From NCBI RefSeq assembly GCF_014633365.1, contig NC_068351.1, positions 17,118,907 to 17,182,906 of the forward strand: a stretch of 64,000 nt of DNA, read 5' to 3'. The stretch is from Diospyros lotus. Taxonomy: Eukaryota > Streptophyta > Magnoliopsida > Ericales > Ebenaceae. A program made the translations under genes and the position numbers. A model generated the notes under the pieces. The model did no database searches and had not been told where the DNA came from. It saw only the letters and a program-made list of their open reading frames with translations. Shown piece after piece: positions 36,274-47,699 of this stretch; position 1 is the first letter of the stretch; each line of letters opens with the position of its first letter.

Positions 36274-36290
36274 AGTGGCTCTAATACCAT
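36274..36290 (-). promoter_or_regulatory. Copia-1 primer binding site
   Basis: On the minus strand AAATGGTATTAGAGCCAC directly follows the LTR end. TGGTATTAGAGC differs by one base from the standard Met-tRNA primer site TGGTATCAGAGC. Confidence 0.85.
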
Positions 36291-36291
36291 T

Positions 36292-36958
36292 TGTTAATCC
36301 CGCAACTGTTTTAACCAGCCAAGGACGAAACCAAGAACCAAGCCAAGAAATTGAATGAAAAAATATGACAATCACACGAAGAACACAACACACACAGTAC
36401 ACACGATATTCATGTTCAGATCTGTAAATGGATTATAATCACGACAGAGGTTTTTGCCTCTAGTCAATCCACTGAATCAAAGATTACAAATCGATTACAC
36501 AGATTCATCAAAGAAAAAATGATTACAGTATTGCATCAAGAAGACAAAATACAACTTGAGTACAAACTTGTAACAAATCGTGCAAAACCACAGTACTCAC
36601 CACTGTCGCTTACCGTTTCTCCCATGACGAAGCTATTTTAACCGGAGACCAAGCAATACAATAGAAGTTCTTACTGATTGAAGGATTCACAGGTTGTGTC
36701 TCCTTGCCTTGCGTTGATTTAGGGTTTCTTGATTGCAAAAGTGAAAAGTGACGATTGGGTTCTAGATAGTAGCCTTATATATCAAGAGTGAAAGAATGCG
36801 AGTCACATGATGACCGCTTGTAAGAGATCAACGATTAGTATTAAAACACGATCAAATAATACTGAAATGAAAATGTAATTAAATCCAAATGTCACGTAAA
36901 TGAAATGTAAACGAAATGCAATCTAACATCATGTAATTTTGAATCACATATCACAACA
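36292..36958 (-). repeat. Copia-1 5' LTR
   Basis: A 667-bp LTR that begins TGTTGTGATATG on the minus strand and ends GGGATTAACA next to the primer site. It aligns end to end with the 3' LTR at 20950-21616. Scattered differences show that the insertion is not recent. Confidence 0.9.
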
Positions 36959-36963
36959 AAACC

Positions 36964-37657
36964 AATTAATGTCTATTAACTCAACTCCAACCAATGATAT
37001 AATACAAACAAAAAAGGTTGCTAATTTGCGACCTTGCATGGTAGGACGTACATGTAGAAATGTTGGAATGTTCTTAGCACTTCTCCCTGATTTGTTATTC
37101 TTTTATTAGCGATTATAGACTAAACTAAGAGCCCTTAAATGTATTAAGACCGTATGATCTGAAAAAACAAATCAAAAAATGTGCTAAGACATGTAACTTG
37201 TATTTTTTTTTTCAAGACAATTTTAGTTTTAGGTTTTAAAAAGTAATCTTTGATAAAATACAATCTTTCTTTTAAACCATAGTTATTTCTCTAAAAAATG
37301 AAGTTACTGACCATGGAGCATCTAAAATGGTGAAATTACCAAATTGCTCCTCAAATCGATGAATCACAACCTGTAGCATTACCCTATGTCAATCGATATA
37401 GGATCGCCACACGCCATTTTAACCAAAAAATAAGTCAATAAAATTTAACTCCCAAATCTCAATCGCGAAGAATCCGATACCTATCAAATGATTCACCATT
37501 ATCTAATCTAGCCCTATGGATTTTTCACTAGCAACAGATAATCGAGTTTAAGAATTTCAAATATAACACCAAATATCTCGACTTCCTTGCCTATATAAGG
37601 AATAGAACACCCGCAAATAAGCCATTTAATATGTAAGTTCTCATTACATACTTGTTC
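36964..37657 (+). other. Non-coding; right end looks like a Tat-type LTR interrupted at 37658
   Basis: No gene is visible in 36964-37560. At 37589 GCCTATATAAGG is a plausible TATA box, and the text to 37657 continues after the solo LTR at 39590 with CTTCTTACTAACTTAAACATCGAAG and CTTCTTGCAGGTACTC. That phrase resembles the transcribed 3' part of Tat-lineage LTRs as I recall them. This is probably an old LTR split by the solo LTR. Confidence 0.45.
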
Positions 37658-39584
37658 TATAATACCCCATATTTTCATGAGATTACTACGTATTTTAAGT
37701 GAGTTTAAAATATTGAAAAGTGGCTTGATGGTAAAATAAATTGTTGAATCAATGGAAGGAAGTACCCTGGGACATAAGTACTTGAGGAAACAGGACATTT
37801 CAAAGGGTTATAAAGGTCTTGAGGGAGAAGTTTAGTTTTTGAGCTAGGGGTAAAATCATAATTTTTGAGGTTCGGGTAAAAGTGTAATTTACCCAAAAAC
37901 CAGGGGCATTAGGGTAATTAGTCCTTTCTTCGGGGACTAAAATAAAATTAAAAATTGGCCTAAGGACCAAGTTGAAAAGGGTCTAAGTGCAATTACCTAA
38001 AAAGTTTGAGCCAAAGTATAATTCTTGAAACCTTTTTCCTGGGGGCATCTGGGAGATTAAGGATAAAATCTCATGATGACTTTAAAGATAAGATGAAAGC
38101 TCATGATGATCTATTTGATAAGATTTGATGAGATTTGATTGGATGCAATTTGATTTGGATAAGATTTGATTGGATGTGATTTGATTTGGATAAGATTTGA
38201 TTCGGATAAGAATGATTACAAAAAATCTAAGAAGATTTGAAATGATTAGAGAATATCTTAGAAGATTTGGAATGATTAGAGAATATTTTAGATGATTTAA
38301 AATGATTGGAATATCTTGAAAGATTTAGAAAAGATTTGAAATAATTGTGACTTATTTAGTGCCCAAGTTTCCAAGCCTATAAATAGGGTGCCCATGGCCA
38401 AGGGTTTCCTCATTCTAAGTTGTGATAAATTTGTGTTAGACGAGAGTGCTTCGAGCTTAGTGGATAGAAGACTTTTGTTCCTAGAGAAGAAGAAGCACTT
38501 GGGAAACGTGTGAGGGGAAGGTTTGGTCAGAAGACTTGAGGATTTACATAAATTTCGAGGAATCCCGAATTAAATCAAGGTGAGACTCCTATACTCCAAA
38601 TCCTATTTTTGTTCTCTTATGTAAGACTACTATTGCATGAAACGTGTTTTGTGTAACGTTTTTGTACGCAAAATCATATTGTTCTCTTACGTGAAATCAT
38701 GTTGCATATAAGAAATGTAATTTCTTAGAAAATATATGTTGTAGGTTTTCAACTATTGCATTTATAAAATTCGTGTGGCCATACTGTTATACCTATTTGT
38801 TGTTGGTTGATGGAAAAAGTCGGATATCCCCCCGAGAGGCGCTATGCGTGCGCCATCAAGAAAGCTCTCATGGGGAAGACCGTGAGTCTAAGGGACAGTG
38901 GATGTGGTGTTTGTATGAGTTCTATGAGGTCAGTCCAAGGTGACATGATTAGGGACCTCCCGAGATGCGCTGTGCGTGCGCCTTTGAGAAAGCTCTCGTT
39001 GGAGGAGGTTGATATGTTCTCGAGGCACTTCGGAGTAGTCCTCGTTTTTCTCATACGTTTTATACCTGTTCATACATTGATAGAAACTGTTTTTGGAGCT
39101 CTCACTAGAAGATTCATCTTCTAATTGGACTATATCCTTTGAATATTCAAACGTTCCAGGTTTGGCAAGCGGTTCTAAAGGAAATGAGGTAGCTGAAGAA
39201 TAAGCTTAATTTCCTGCCTCTAACATGTTTAGCATACTTTTGTTTATATGCAAACCTATGTATGTTTTGAATATATTTAAGACGTTCAGATATTACTTGT
39301 CAGAGATGATGTCCATGTAATGCATTTTGTAGACGTCTTGAACGATTTTATTTGTGATAAATAAAGCATTATGGTTGTGAATCATATCATATTCGATCTA
39401 GCTTCCGCATTTATAATGATATCACCTGTCTTAGCTGTATGATTATCGGGTTTGTTAGGCTAAGAAGGTGAAATTAGGATTATTGGAAATTTGTGTGATG
39501 TATGTCAATGATTGTGGTATGAAAAGAAATTTGTATTCCCGAAATCCTAAGTTATAACATGCCTAGAAAATCTGGGGTGTTACA
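37658..39584 (+). mobile_element. Solo LTR with TGTTC target duplication
   Basis: The 1927-bp insert begins TATAATACCCCATATTTTC and ends GAAAATCTGGGGTGTTACA. Exact target duplication TGTTC lies at 37653-37657 and 39585-39589. The ends form an inverted repeat of about 20 bp with few mismatches, and the first bases have decayed from the expected TG to TA. TATA box CTATAAATAGGG near 38373 supports plus orientation. Runs of GATTTGAT..GGAT recur at 38110-38210. No gag or pol is present. Confidence 0.9.
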
Positions 39585-39589
39585 TGTTC

Positions 39590-41051
39590 GTACTTCTTAC
39601 TAACTTAAACATCGAAGACTATACCGAAAGACTCAATTCGGCCTATCTCTTCTTGCAGGTACTCATTTCAAGGCAGGCCTTGGTGATTGGTTTCATCCAT
39701 CGTTAGTTACTTTATAATATAAGTAAGGTATAAAAAACCAAAACAACTTTTGGTGTCACCTATATTTATCATTTATTTTTAATTAATATTAAAAAACACA
39801 ACAATATATTTATAATTATCAAAATTTACTTTTATAGTGTAACACAATAATACCCAACATATCTTAAATATGTTATTATTTTAGGTTTCTCACTCTAACA
39901 TTCAGCACAAATTACTTTCAAGAACTAAAATAAACTCTTTCAATTTATAAGCACTTTATATCACTTAAAAGTTCCTATAATTTAAGCAGCCAAACAATGT
40001 CTAAGTTGTTTACAATAATTTTTAAAATTTATTGAGATAATTAGATTTTGTTCCTTTGTGTTCAGGTCAATCATGGGTACAAAATACTATACTCATCATG
40101 ATAAATTCCGATTTAAGTCTAGGGTAAAATACAACCCAACCTCTCGTGGTTTGGGTGTTTGACCAAGACAGCTCGCTAATTAAGTCATATTTTATTCAAT
40201 TAATCTATTTTTAAGTATGGTGAATAAAAAATAAAATAACAAAAGAAAAAATAAGGAAGAAGATACACAGGATGAGAGAGAAAGAGATTGTTTTGGGTGC
40301 CACGGTCGCAAGTGTTGGCTCTACCCAAAAACTTTCTTGCTGTAGCTATTGTTGTAGCTATTGTTATTGCTTCTTCTTCTTCTTCTTCTTTTTTATTTTT
40401 CTCTAGGTTCAATTTCTCCCGAGAACATATCATTTCTCGTGACAAGTGTCAAAAATAATGAGTTCGATTTCAATTTGGAATAAAACTCTATTTCTATTTG
40501 AGAACTCATTTTTCTTGATTTTTTTTTTCTTTCCTTCTTCATTGATTTAAATAAATATTTATTCCTTTATTATAATTAAAATTAAATTAACAAAAAATTA
40601 GATAAAATATAATTTATAATGGAAGAGGTATCACAACAACAAAAATAAATCATAAAGACTTCTAAAAAAAGTATTTTTAAACAATAAAAAATTATAAAAG
40701 ATGTCTCCCTTAATAACCCTAGAGAATTTAGATACATTAATTTACTCTTATTCAGGTCTCCAATAACTCTATTTTTAAGTCTTTTCTTTTCTCCATCCAT
40801 TTTTTAACTCAAAAAACAAATCTTTTTTTTTTTCTAATTATTAACAGAAAGTAATAATATTACTATTTGAAAATTTCATTATACACTTATTTTATTATGC
40901 ACAAATACAATGACAATTATGTACTACCGTATAAGTAACTACCACTCGGCCACGCCACCTACTTGCCAGTCTTGCCCTTTCGTTGTATCAGCAGGCATAT
41001 TCTTTTTGTTATATTTATTTAGTCCCTCCACTCACTCTCTCAGCCCAGCGA
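39590..41051 (+). promoter_or_regulatory. LTR remnant, then 5' flank of the molybdate transporter gene
   Basis: The Tat-type LTR remnant continues to about 39715. From there to 41000 the sequence is AT-rich without coding features and holds a TTC microsatellite at 40370-40390. TATATTTA at about 41011 is a possible TATA box, which would give a very short leader before the first in-frame ATG at 41052. No upstream ATG lies in frame with the coding sequence. The promoter assignment is inference from position only. Confidence 0.4.
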
Positions 41052-42524
41052 ATGGGTCCAACTCCAAGAAAAATGGAACCGGAACCAGAAACGTCCAGCC
41101 ACGCCACCACCCCTCTCCTCCGAGCCCCACGGTGGCGCCACCGCCTCGCCGCCCTCCCATGCGCCACTAGCCTCCGCCTGAAGACCACCGTGTGGCCGGA
41201 GCTTGGGGGCTCCGTCGGCGACCTTGGCACCTTCATTCCCATCGTGCTGGCCCTGACCCTGGTCTCCCACCTTGACCTGGGCACCACCCTCATCTTCACC
41301 GCCCTCTACAACATCGCCACCGGCCTCCTCTTCGGCATCCCCATGCCCGTCCAGCCCATGAAGTCCATCGCTGCCGTTGCCGTCTCCGAATCCCCCCACC
41401 TCACCGTCCCCCAAATCGCCGCCGCCGGCATTTCCACCGCGGCTGTCCTCCTCCTCCTCGGCGCCACCGGTCTCATGTCCTTCTTCTACCGCTTCATCCC
41501 CCTCCCCGTCGTCCGTGGCGTCCAGCTTTCCCAAGGCCTCTCCTTCGCCTTCTCCGCCATCAAATACATCCGCTACAACCAAGATTTCGCCGCCGGCAAA
41601 TCCGGATCCCCCCGATCCTGGCTCGGCCTCGACGGCCTAATTCTGGCCCTTTTCTCACTATCCTTCCTAATATTGTCCACCGGCTCGGGAGACTCAGTCG
41701 ACAACGATCAAACCCACAATCTCGATCAGTCTCATTCTCAATCTCAACGCCGCGTTCGTCAAAGACTGCGGATTCTGTCGGCCATTCCGGCGGCTCTCAT
41801 CGTGTTCGTCTTTGGGTTAGTTTTGTGCTTTCTTCGTGACCCATCAATCTTCAGCGATCTCCAACTGGGTCCGTCCAAGATCCACTTGGTCAAACCCTCT
41901 TTGGAGGATTGGAAAATTGGATTCTTCAGAGCCGCAATCCCTCAAATCCCGTTATCGGTACTGAACTCCGTGATAGCCGTCTGCAAACTATCGGCCGATC
42001 TGTTTCCCGAACGGGAAGTGTCGGCAACAGCGGTTTCGGTGAGCGTAGGGGCCATGAATCTGGTCGGGTGCTGGTTCGGGGCAATGCCAGTGTGCCACGG
42101 CGCCGGCGGGCTTGCCGGCCAGTACCGGTTCGGCGGGCGGAGCGGCGCGTCGGTGGCTTTTCTGGGGGCCGGAAAGCTGGTTCTGGGGCTAGCCTTCGGG
42201 AACTCGTTCGTGAAGATATTGGGCCAGTTTCCGATAGGGATTCTGGGGGTGCTCTTGCTGTTTGCCGGGATTGAATTGGCCATGGCTTCCAGAGACATGA
42301 AGACGAAAGAAGAGTCGTTTGTGATGCTGGTTTGTGCGGCTGTTTCACTGACTGGGTCGAGCGCCGCTTTGGGATTTGGGTGCGGAATTGTGCTGTTTTT
42401 GCTGCTGAAACTGAGGCAAATGGATTGCCATGGTTACAGCTCCAAGCTCCTCAAATTCAAGCCCAGATCCTCTGTTCAGGATGAAGCGGATGCCGAGATT
42501 GGCCACTCCCAATCCTCAAATTGA
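41052..42524 (+). CDS. MOT1: Molybdate transporter, MOT1 (SULTR5) family
   Basis: This is the one intact host gene: 490 codons, no intron, TGA at 42522. It is a multi-pass membrane protein that takes up or moves molybdate for molybdenum-cofactor enzymes. The family signatures are visible: WPELGGSVGDLGTFIPIVLA (48-67), PMPVQPMKSIAAVAVS (97-112), PQIPLSVLNSVIAVCKLSAD (297-316) and MPVCHGAGGLAGQYRFGGRS (345-364). No STAS domain follows, as expected for this family, unlike other sulfate transporters. A hydrophilic Ser/Gln/Asp-rich loop spans about 209-236, and the C-terminal tail from 454 is polar. The open frame extends upstream to 40983 without an ATG. The first ATG is 41052, but 41073 (483 codons) has the better context (A at -3, G at +4). 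The 5' half is GC-rich. Plasma-membrane, vacuolar or mitochondrial location cannot be decided; known plant members differ. Confidence 0.95.
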   Translation: MGPTPRKMEPEPETSSHATTPLLRAPRWRHRLAALPCATSLRLKTTVWPELGGSVGDLGTFIPIVLALTLVSHLDLGTTLIFTALYNIATGLLFGIPMPVQPMKSIAAVAVSESPHLTVPQIAAAGISTAAVLLLLGATGLMSFFYRFIPLPVVRGVQLSQGLSFAFSAIKYIRYNQDFAAGKSGSPRSWLGLDGLILALFSLSFLILSTGSGDSVDNDQTHNLDQSHSQSQRRVRQRLRILSAIPAALIVFVFGLVLCFLRDPSIFSDLQLGPSKIHLVKPSLEDWKIGFFRAAIPQIPLSVLNSVIAVCKLSADLFPEREVSATAVSVSVGAMNLVGCWFGAMPVCHGAGGLAGQYRFGGRSGASVAFLGAGKLVLGLAFGNSFVKILGQFPIGILGVLLLFAGIELAMASRDMKTKEESFVMLVCAAVSLTGSSAALGFGCGIVLFLLLKLRQMDCHGYSSKLLKFKPRSSVQDEADAEIGHSQSSN

Positions 42525-44523
42525 GTTGATGCAATTCTGATTGGGTTCTCCATAGAATCGGTTGTATATATATGCAGTTCAAGTTCAAGTTATAGTTATT
42601 GGCCTATGAGACTTGAAAAGAAATTGATACAATGTTGTGTAGAATCTGTAGATCGCCTTCTTGTTTATAGGGTAATGGGGGCTTTATGGGAAACCAGGGA
42701 AAGAAATGCTCTTATTCATATTACACTTAAAAGAGGGTGCTTTCTATTCTTAATATATGTTCACTGACGAGCTGTTTAAATTTTTGTACAACTTAGGAGG
42801 TAAGAGATAATAAAATTAACTTCCGACATTTCAAGCTGCAAAAAGTATTCCGAAGAAAGACTAATAATACTATTATTATTGGGATTCAACTAAACCCATA
42901 ATGAGTGTGCATGTTCAAGAAGGTTGCTCTTCTCTACTTAAACCAATATAACCACCTGTAATTGATGTTTCAAACTTAGGAAGAAAATTGTCTTCGAATT
43001 AACGTGTGAATCGGAAAAGTCTCTAATATTGGACACAACTATTCATATGGGGCACGGGTAAGTGGACATATTTATTCGGATGAGTAGATATGAATCGGAA
43101 AAGTCTCTAATATTGGACACGACTATTCATATGGGGCACGGGTGAGTGGACATATTCATTCGGATGAGTAGATATGTCTATTTGGATGTGAAAAGTGCAT
43201 GTGTACCTTCACTGGAGGGTGCAATCTGGATCGCCAAATCGCATCTAAATATAAAAGGATGTGATCTAAATATCCAGATTAAGTTAGGTCAAACAATATG
43301 ATATTTCACAATTGGACACTTGAAAACTATAAATAGAACCCCCCATATTCCATTCTTTCTGTCAAAAAATCAATTTAAGTTATTAATTTCCTATGTTCCT
43401 TCTCCAATATACTTTCATAATTTTCTATTACTTCCAAGTACAAGAAATTCTAATATCTTTCCATCAAGTCAAGAAGTAGAGTATCGTCAAGTTTGGTTTC
43501 ACCCGTCAAGATTAATATTGTGATATACTAATTTTTGGAAGAAGTATTGTATTTCGGGAGATAGACGTCTATTGATCCTTTAACACTATCGAGGGGGCAA
43601 AATCTATCTTAAGAAAATTTGTTTTGGCATACCTCACTTTATGTCCTTTTTTTCAAATCTTCTTTCATTAAATAGTTGTGTTTCTCTTTTGTTGTTAATA
43701 TGCATATTATCCTAATTAAATTCAGATTTTATTCCAACAAATTGCACAGTATATACAAGAATTTTGATTGTTCCCTTATAGACTCTCAAAAGTAGGTCAA
43801 AACTCAAAAGTCTTCTTAGCATTAATCCTTAAAGAGATGGTAAAACGGAGGTAGTTAAATGTACCCCCAGCCAACTTGTTAATATGTTTGGTTTAAGACA
43901 AATCATAAAAAAATTGAGAATCTATTTGCTTGATTTGCCTGCAATAGTTTTACTGCTCAAATAAGGTAGATATTGGGGAAGAATATTTGAGTTGATCCGT
44001 TTTGTTTAGATTCTGAATTTTAAGCTATTTATCCTTTTATGCGTTTTTGATATATATTTGCCATTTCATGTTGTGGCTCAATTATTTGAAGCTAAACAAA
44101 TGGCTCGGCTGCTACCCATTGGTCCATGTGATAGTGATATTTATAGATGAAAAACTACTCCCATCAGGTGCCCCTTTGCTATCTCAAAGGCTGTTTGTGT
44201 CAGCTTATTTTCTGGTTATAAGGAAACTATAAACTCTTCAACAACTTAGAGCCTGCTCGGCTCCTCATTTTTAAATGAAGCTTTTAAGCTAAACTAACAG
44301 TTAATGTAATTATATGTTTGGTAAAAGAAAACCTTATAAGATGTTAGAAGTTGTAAAATGACCAAAAGAGACCTCTCACCTAGTTTGACAAATGAAGTTA
44401 TTTGAATAAAATTCTTAATAAAGGAATTTAATTATAACATATATTAGCAATAGTTATAAACTTGATATCTAACTAATAAAAGTGTTAGTTTTTTTAATTA
44501 ACAAAGTTATATATTTCAAAATA
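42525..44523 (+). other. 3' flank of the transporter gene and intergenic DNA
   Basis: The first 300 bases probably hold the transcript end; AATAAAATT near 42808 is one possible poly(A) signal. The 84-bp tandem duplication at 43007 is listed separately. CTATAAATAG at 43327 followed by a leader-like stretch to about 43620 may be an old LTR end, but no boundaries were found. From about 44235, AGAGCCTGCTCGGCTCC and AAGCTTTTAAGCT in AT-rich sequence look like a MITE remnant. No other gene was recognised. Confidence 0.5.
43007..43174. repeat. 84-bp tandem duplication downstream of MOT1
   Basis: TGAATCGGAAAAGTCTC starts at 43007 and again at 43091. The two copies differ at only a few positions (for example GACACAAC versus GACACGAC). 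Each contains ATTCATATGGGGCACGGGT and ATTCGGATGAGTAGATATG. Confidence 0.9.
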
Positions 44524-44528
44524 TATAT

Positions 44529-45641
44529 TGTTGTTACACAATTACAATAATAAATTTGTAAAAGGGGAAACTGCTGATGGATGACCCTCGTATGGCTGAT
44601 CCGAACGATGCATGACTCTCGGGGAGTGTATCTGAGCGATGGATGACTCACTCGAGAGATGGATGACTCCTTCGGGAAATGAGTGATGTGTGGATTGTCC
44701 AAATGATGAGTAATTATCTAGAGAGATGGGTGAGTCTCTCGGGGTGGAGTGACAGTAATGGATGAGTCTCCCGAGGGTCACAACAACAATGGATGAGTCT
44801 CCCAGGGGTCACAACAACGATGGATGAGTCTCTCGGGGGGTCACGGCAATGATAGATGAGTCCCTTGGTCAGGTTGAGAGCGATGGATGACCTGTTAGAA
44901 AGAAAATCAGTTAAAGGCGAGGGTGCAAGTCCTCGGGCGAACTCTCCGATGCTTAACCCCCCGTAGAAGTAAAATACTTGAAAGCAAAAAGTAAGTACGG
45001 GAGTGAGAGGTTGCATACCGAATGAGAGGAAAAGACCCCCTATTTATAGCAATGGGAAGGGTATCCATGTGTCGAGTGACCTGATTTTCTTAGCGGATAT
45101 CTCGGGGTGGTTTTGACTAAGTCTTGCAGGGTTATCAGCACAAGGGTGCACGGTCGAGAGCGCACACGAGCATACGCGGGTGAGCGTGTAGAGGCGCGCA
45201 ATAAGCACCCCCGAGTGACTTCCCTCGGGGGTGTGAAGTACCCCCGAGAGAGGTCTCTCGGGAGAGTAAGAATACCCCCTAGAGATTCTCTTGGGGGTGG
45301 GGGGGTGAAGCCCCCCCTTTTGTCTTAACCACGCTACAACGTGGCATCGTTGTAGGGGGCATGAGAATACCCCCGAGAGACTCCCTCGGGGGTGGGAGAG
45401 GGGTGGAGCCCCCCATTTTTCTTAACCACGCTGCTGCGTGGCAGCGTGGGGGAGGGGGAAGCATCCCCCATTTCCCTGGCCCCTGGCCACGCTATTGCGT
45501 GGCAGTATGGGAGTGGGGAAGGAAGCGGCCAGGCCATCTCCTAGCTGCATGAAGCAGCCAGGTGGCCACTTTGATGGCCTGCCATGTGGCCTTCTTTTTT
45601 TAGACTGGTCATTTATTTTTATTATTTTAACAGGCATAACA
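44529..45641 (-). repeat. Tat-2 3' LTR
   Basis: On the minus strand it begins TGTTATGCCTG (45641) and ends GTAACAACA (44529). The polypurine tract AAAAAGAGTAGGGAGCAAT lies just upstream (45642-45660). Near its transcript-distal end, GATGGATGA phrases with CTCTCGGGGGTC recur about every 30 bp (44574-44890). GC-rich hairpins occur at 45325-45505, such as GCCACGCTATTGCGTGGC. Confidence 0.85.
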
Positions 45642-47320
45642 ATTGCTCCCTACTCTTTTTGTCGGGTATCCGAGAGGAAGAGTATTCTGCCTGTAGCATT
45701 GCCCTATTTTTAAGAGGTTATTTTTCCTCCTTTATTTTGTAGCAATCTCCTCGTTCACGTCTTTCATAATTGTCTTTGTCATTCTGCTCCTTGTGTGCCT
45801 TTATAAAAGGAGGCATGAGCTTCTCATTTTGTCATTGTTTCAACGAGTCTTCAGCGTTATTTGTAACTCTGGCATTCTCATATTTCAACTCCTCATAAGC
45901 GCTAGTGGCTTCAAGAAGATGCGACATAGTTCTTTGAATGACGTGCTTAAGCTCCCGCCCTTGTAGCGGTTATCCATGCCTTCAATTCTTCATCTTTTAG
46001 GAGTATAAACACGATTTCTTCATATGCTCCCAGTTCTTGAGGTGACGGGGGCTCGGAAAGATCTTCAAATCAAGTCCGGAGTGACCATATCGTTATTAGC
46101 TCATATATGTATCTACATGTTGTCGAGAGATAAATTGGCATATTGGAGAATTTTCTCTGAATCCAAGGGTGTTCGTGATGATTGTCGCTCCATTTTCTGG
46201 TTTGTCAGATTACTTGCAAAATGATGAATATGACATCTCTTCTTGTAGAGCAACATCTTTTCCACCCTTCGAACGTCAGGCGAAGCAGCGTAAGTCACTT
46301 GCGAGGTCGTTGAAATTATACTCCCTCGATGTATCACGGGATAATGGTCTTATGCCTTCTCGTTGTAAGGCTGCTTGCGAGGCAATGGGATGTTCTTGCC
46401 TCCTCATCGCCAGGTTATGAGCGGGGCAATGGGCCTTTTTGTTACAATGGCACGACTCCTTAGCTTCACGTGTACATGCTCACTGGTATTGTGAACGTAT
46501 TGTCTACGTTTGCAATATTTTATTCTTACAGTTCGACATGACGCTTACGTCTGTAATTAAATAGCATAAATATTTTATTTTTGCGGTTTGGCATAACGCC
46601 TACATCCATGATTAGAAAGAATATACATCTTTTGTATTCGCGGTTCAGTATAGCACCTACATTCGCGATTAGTTTTGGTTTTTCCTTGTTGCCGGGGTAT
46701 AAGCAGGGCACCAGACTTGTTGTTTTCACCTTATGGTCGAGTTGTTAGTGAAACAACGAGTCTTTTTGTGTTTACCTCGTTGTCAGGCTAATAGTAGGGT
46801 AATGGGTCGTAGTTTACCAGGCAAAGCGGTGTAGGTCGCTCACGAGGTAACAGATATTGTGGCTTCTTTCTGTCGGGCTTTTTGCAGGACAGTAATTTTA
46901 TTTTCACCCTATTATCAGGCTATGTGCGGGATAATGTCTTATTTTTCCCCTATTGTCGGACTACGTGCGGGACAATGAGCAAGGCAACGGGCTTTTAACT
47001 TTCACCTCATTGTCGGGCTGTGCGCGGGGCAACGGGCCTTTCGTTCTAGAAAGAATCCTTGATGAAATCCAATAGATAATAGTGGACGCAATAACAATAA
47101 TTTATTTACAGAAGTGAGTACAAGCATTTTGATGTGGTTCAGCCAAATGTGCCTACGTCCACAATCCCATTTTAGACTCACATTATTATAATACAAATAA
47201 TTCTAATGAAAGAAATAATACAACCTAGTCTTGCTTGGCAATCGATAAAGTCTCTTCACTCTGTTTCTCTTTTATAGATGCAACATAGCATGTGCGGGCC
47301 TTACGTTGATCTCCTTGGAC
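45642..47320 (-). repeat. Non-coding region of Tat-2 with degenerate tandem repeats
   Basis: No pol domain is recognisable. From about 46390 to 47045 a unit of roughly 60-70 bp recurs with the core CATTGTCGGGCT..GTGCGGGGCAA.GGGCCTTT. At least seven copies are visible in various states of decay. Tat-lineage elements often have such blocks before the 3' LTR. Confidence 0.65.
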
Positions 47321-47644
47321 TTATCCCACTCCTTGGGGTGTAGGAAATTTCATCAATAGATAGTAGGAAGAGACTACGGCTCTCATGTCGTTGAGCAGAG
47401 GACAACCAAAAAATAGATTGTATGCAGTTGAGTTTTTAACCACTATAAAGCAGGTCTGGTGTGTTGTTCTCTGAGGATCAGAGCCCAATGTGACTGGCAA
47501 CTGAATTGAACCAGCCACCGTGACAAGCTCCCCAGTGAAACTATATAAAGGGGAAGAGATATTTTTCAGTCGATCTTGTGAAATGTGCATTTGCTTGAAG
47601 CAATTCCAATAAATGAGGTTAACTGAGCTACCACTATCTACCAA
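47321..47644 (-). pseudogene. Tat-2 protease fragment
   Basis: A 107-codon open frame begins MVDSGSSVNLIYWNCFKQM, with the aspartic protease active site as DSGSS. LVTVAGSIQLPVTLG and the later YNLFFGCPLLNDMRAVVSSY match the gypsy protease fold and its second conserved block. Sequence upstream (47645-47700) continues the domain in a broken frame. Nothing recognisable as RT follows. Confidence 0.8.
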
Positions 47645-47699
47645 AATTCTCTCAAGTGGGTGCTTTGCAATGACAAACTAAGATTACCATCGGGTCATC

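Larger units (their letters stand above)
20950..36958 (-). mobile_element. Copia-1: Tork-like Ty1/copia element with nested insertions
   Basis: The outer LTRs start TGTTAGTCCC (20950) and end CACAACA (36958), flanked by exact target duplication AAACC (20945-20949 and 36959-36963). On the minus strand the order is 5' LTR, Met-tRNA primer site, gag, gag-pre-integrase and integrase, RT, RNase H, polypurine tract and 3' LTR. Subtracting the tandem duplication (1983 bp) and the two nested insertions with their target duplications leaves about 5.66 kb, a normal length for a copia element. Gag start and YVDDMLI style resemble the Tork lineage. Scattered stops and frameshifts make it inactive. Confidence 0.9.

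Noticed and set aside
40983..41051. Upstream extension of the molybdate transporter frame by 23 codons
   Set aside because: The extension begins at TTG, not ATG. The first in-frame ATG is at 41052, and the upstream residues are not part of the family.
41040..42348. Long antisense frames over the transporter gene
   Set aside because: They are shadows of a GC-rich coding sequence; their compositions (Gly/Glu-rich, Pro/Arg-rich) mirror the sense codons.
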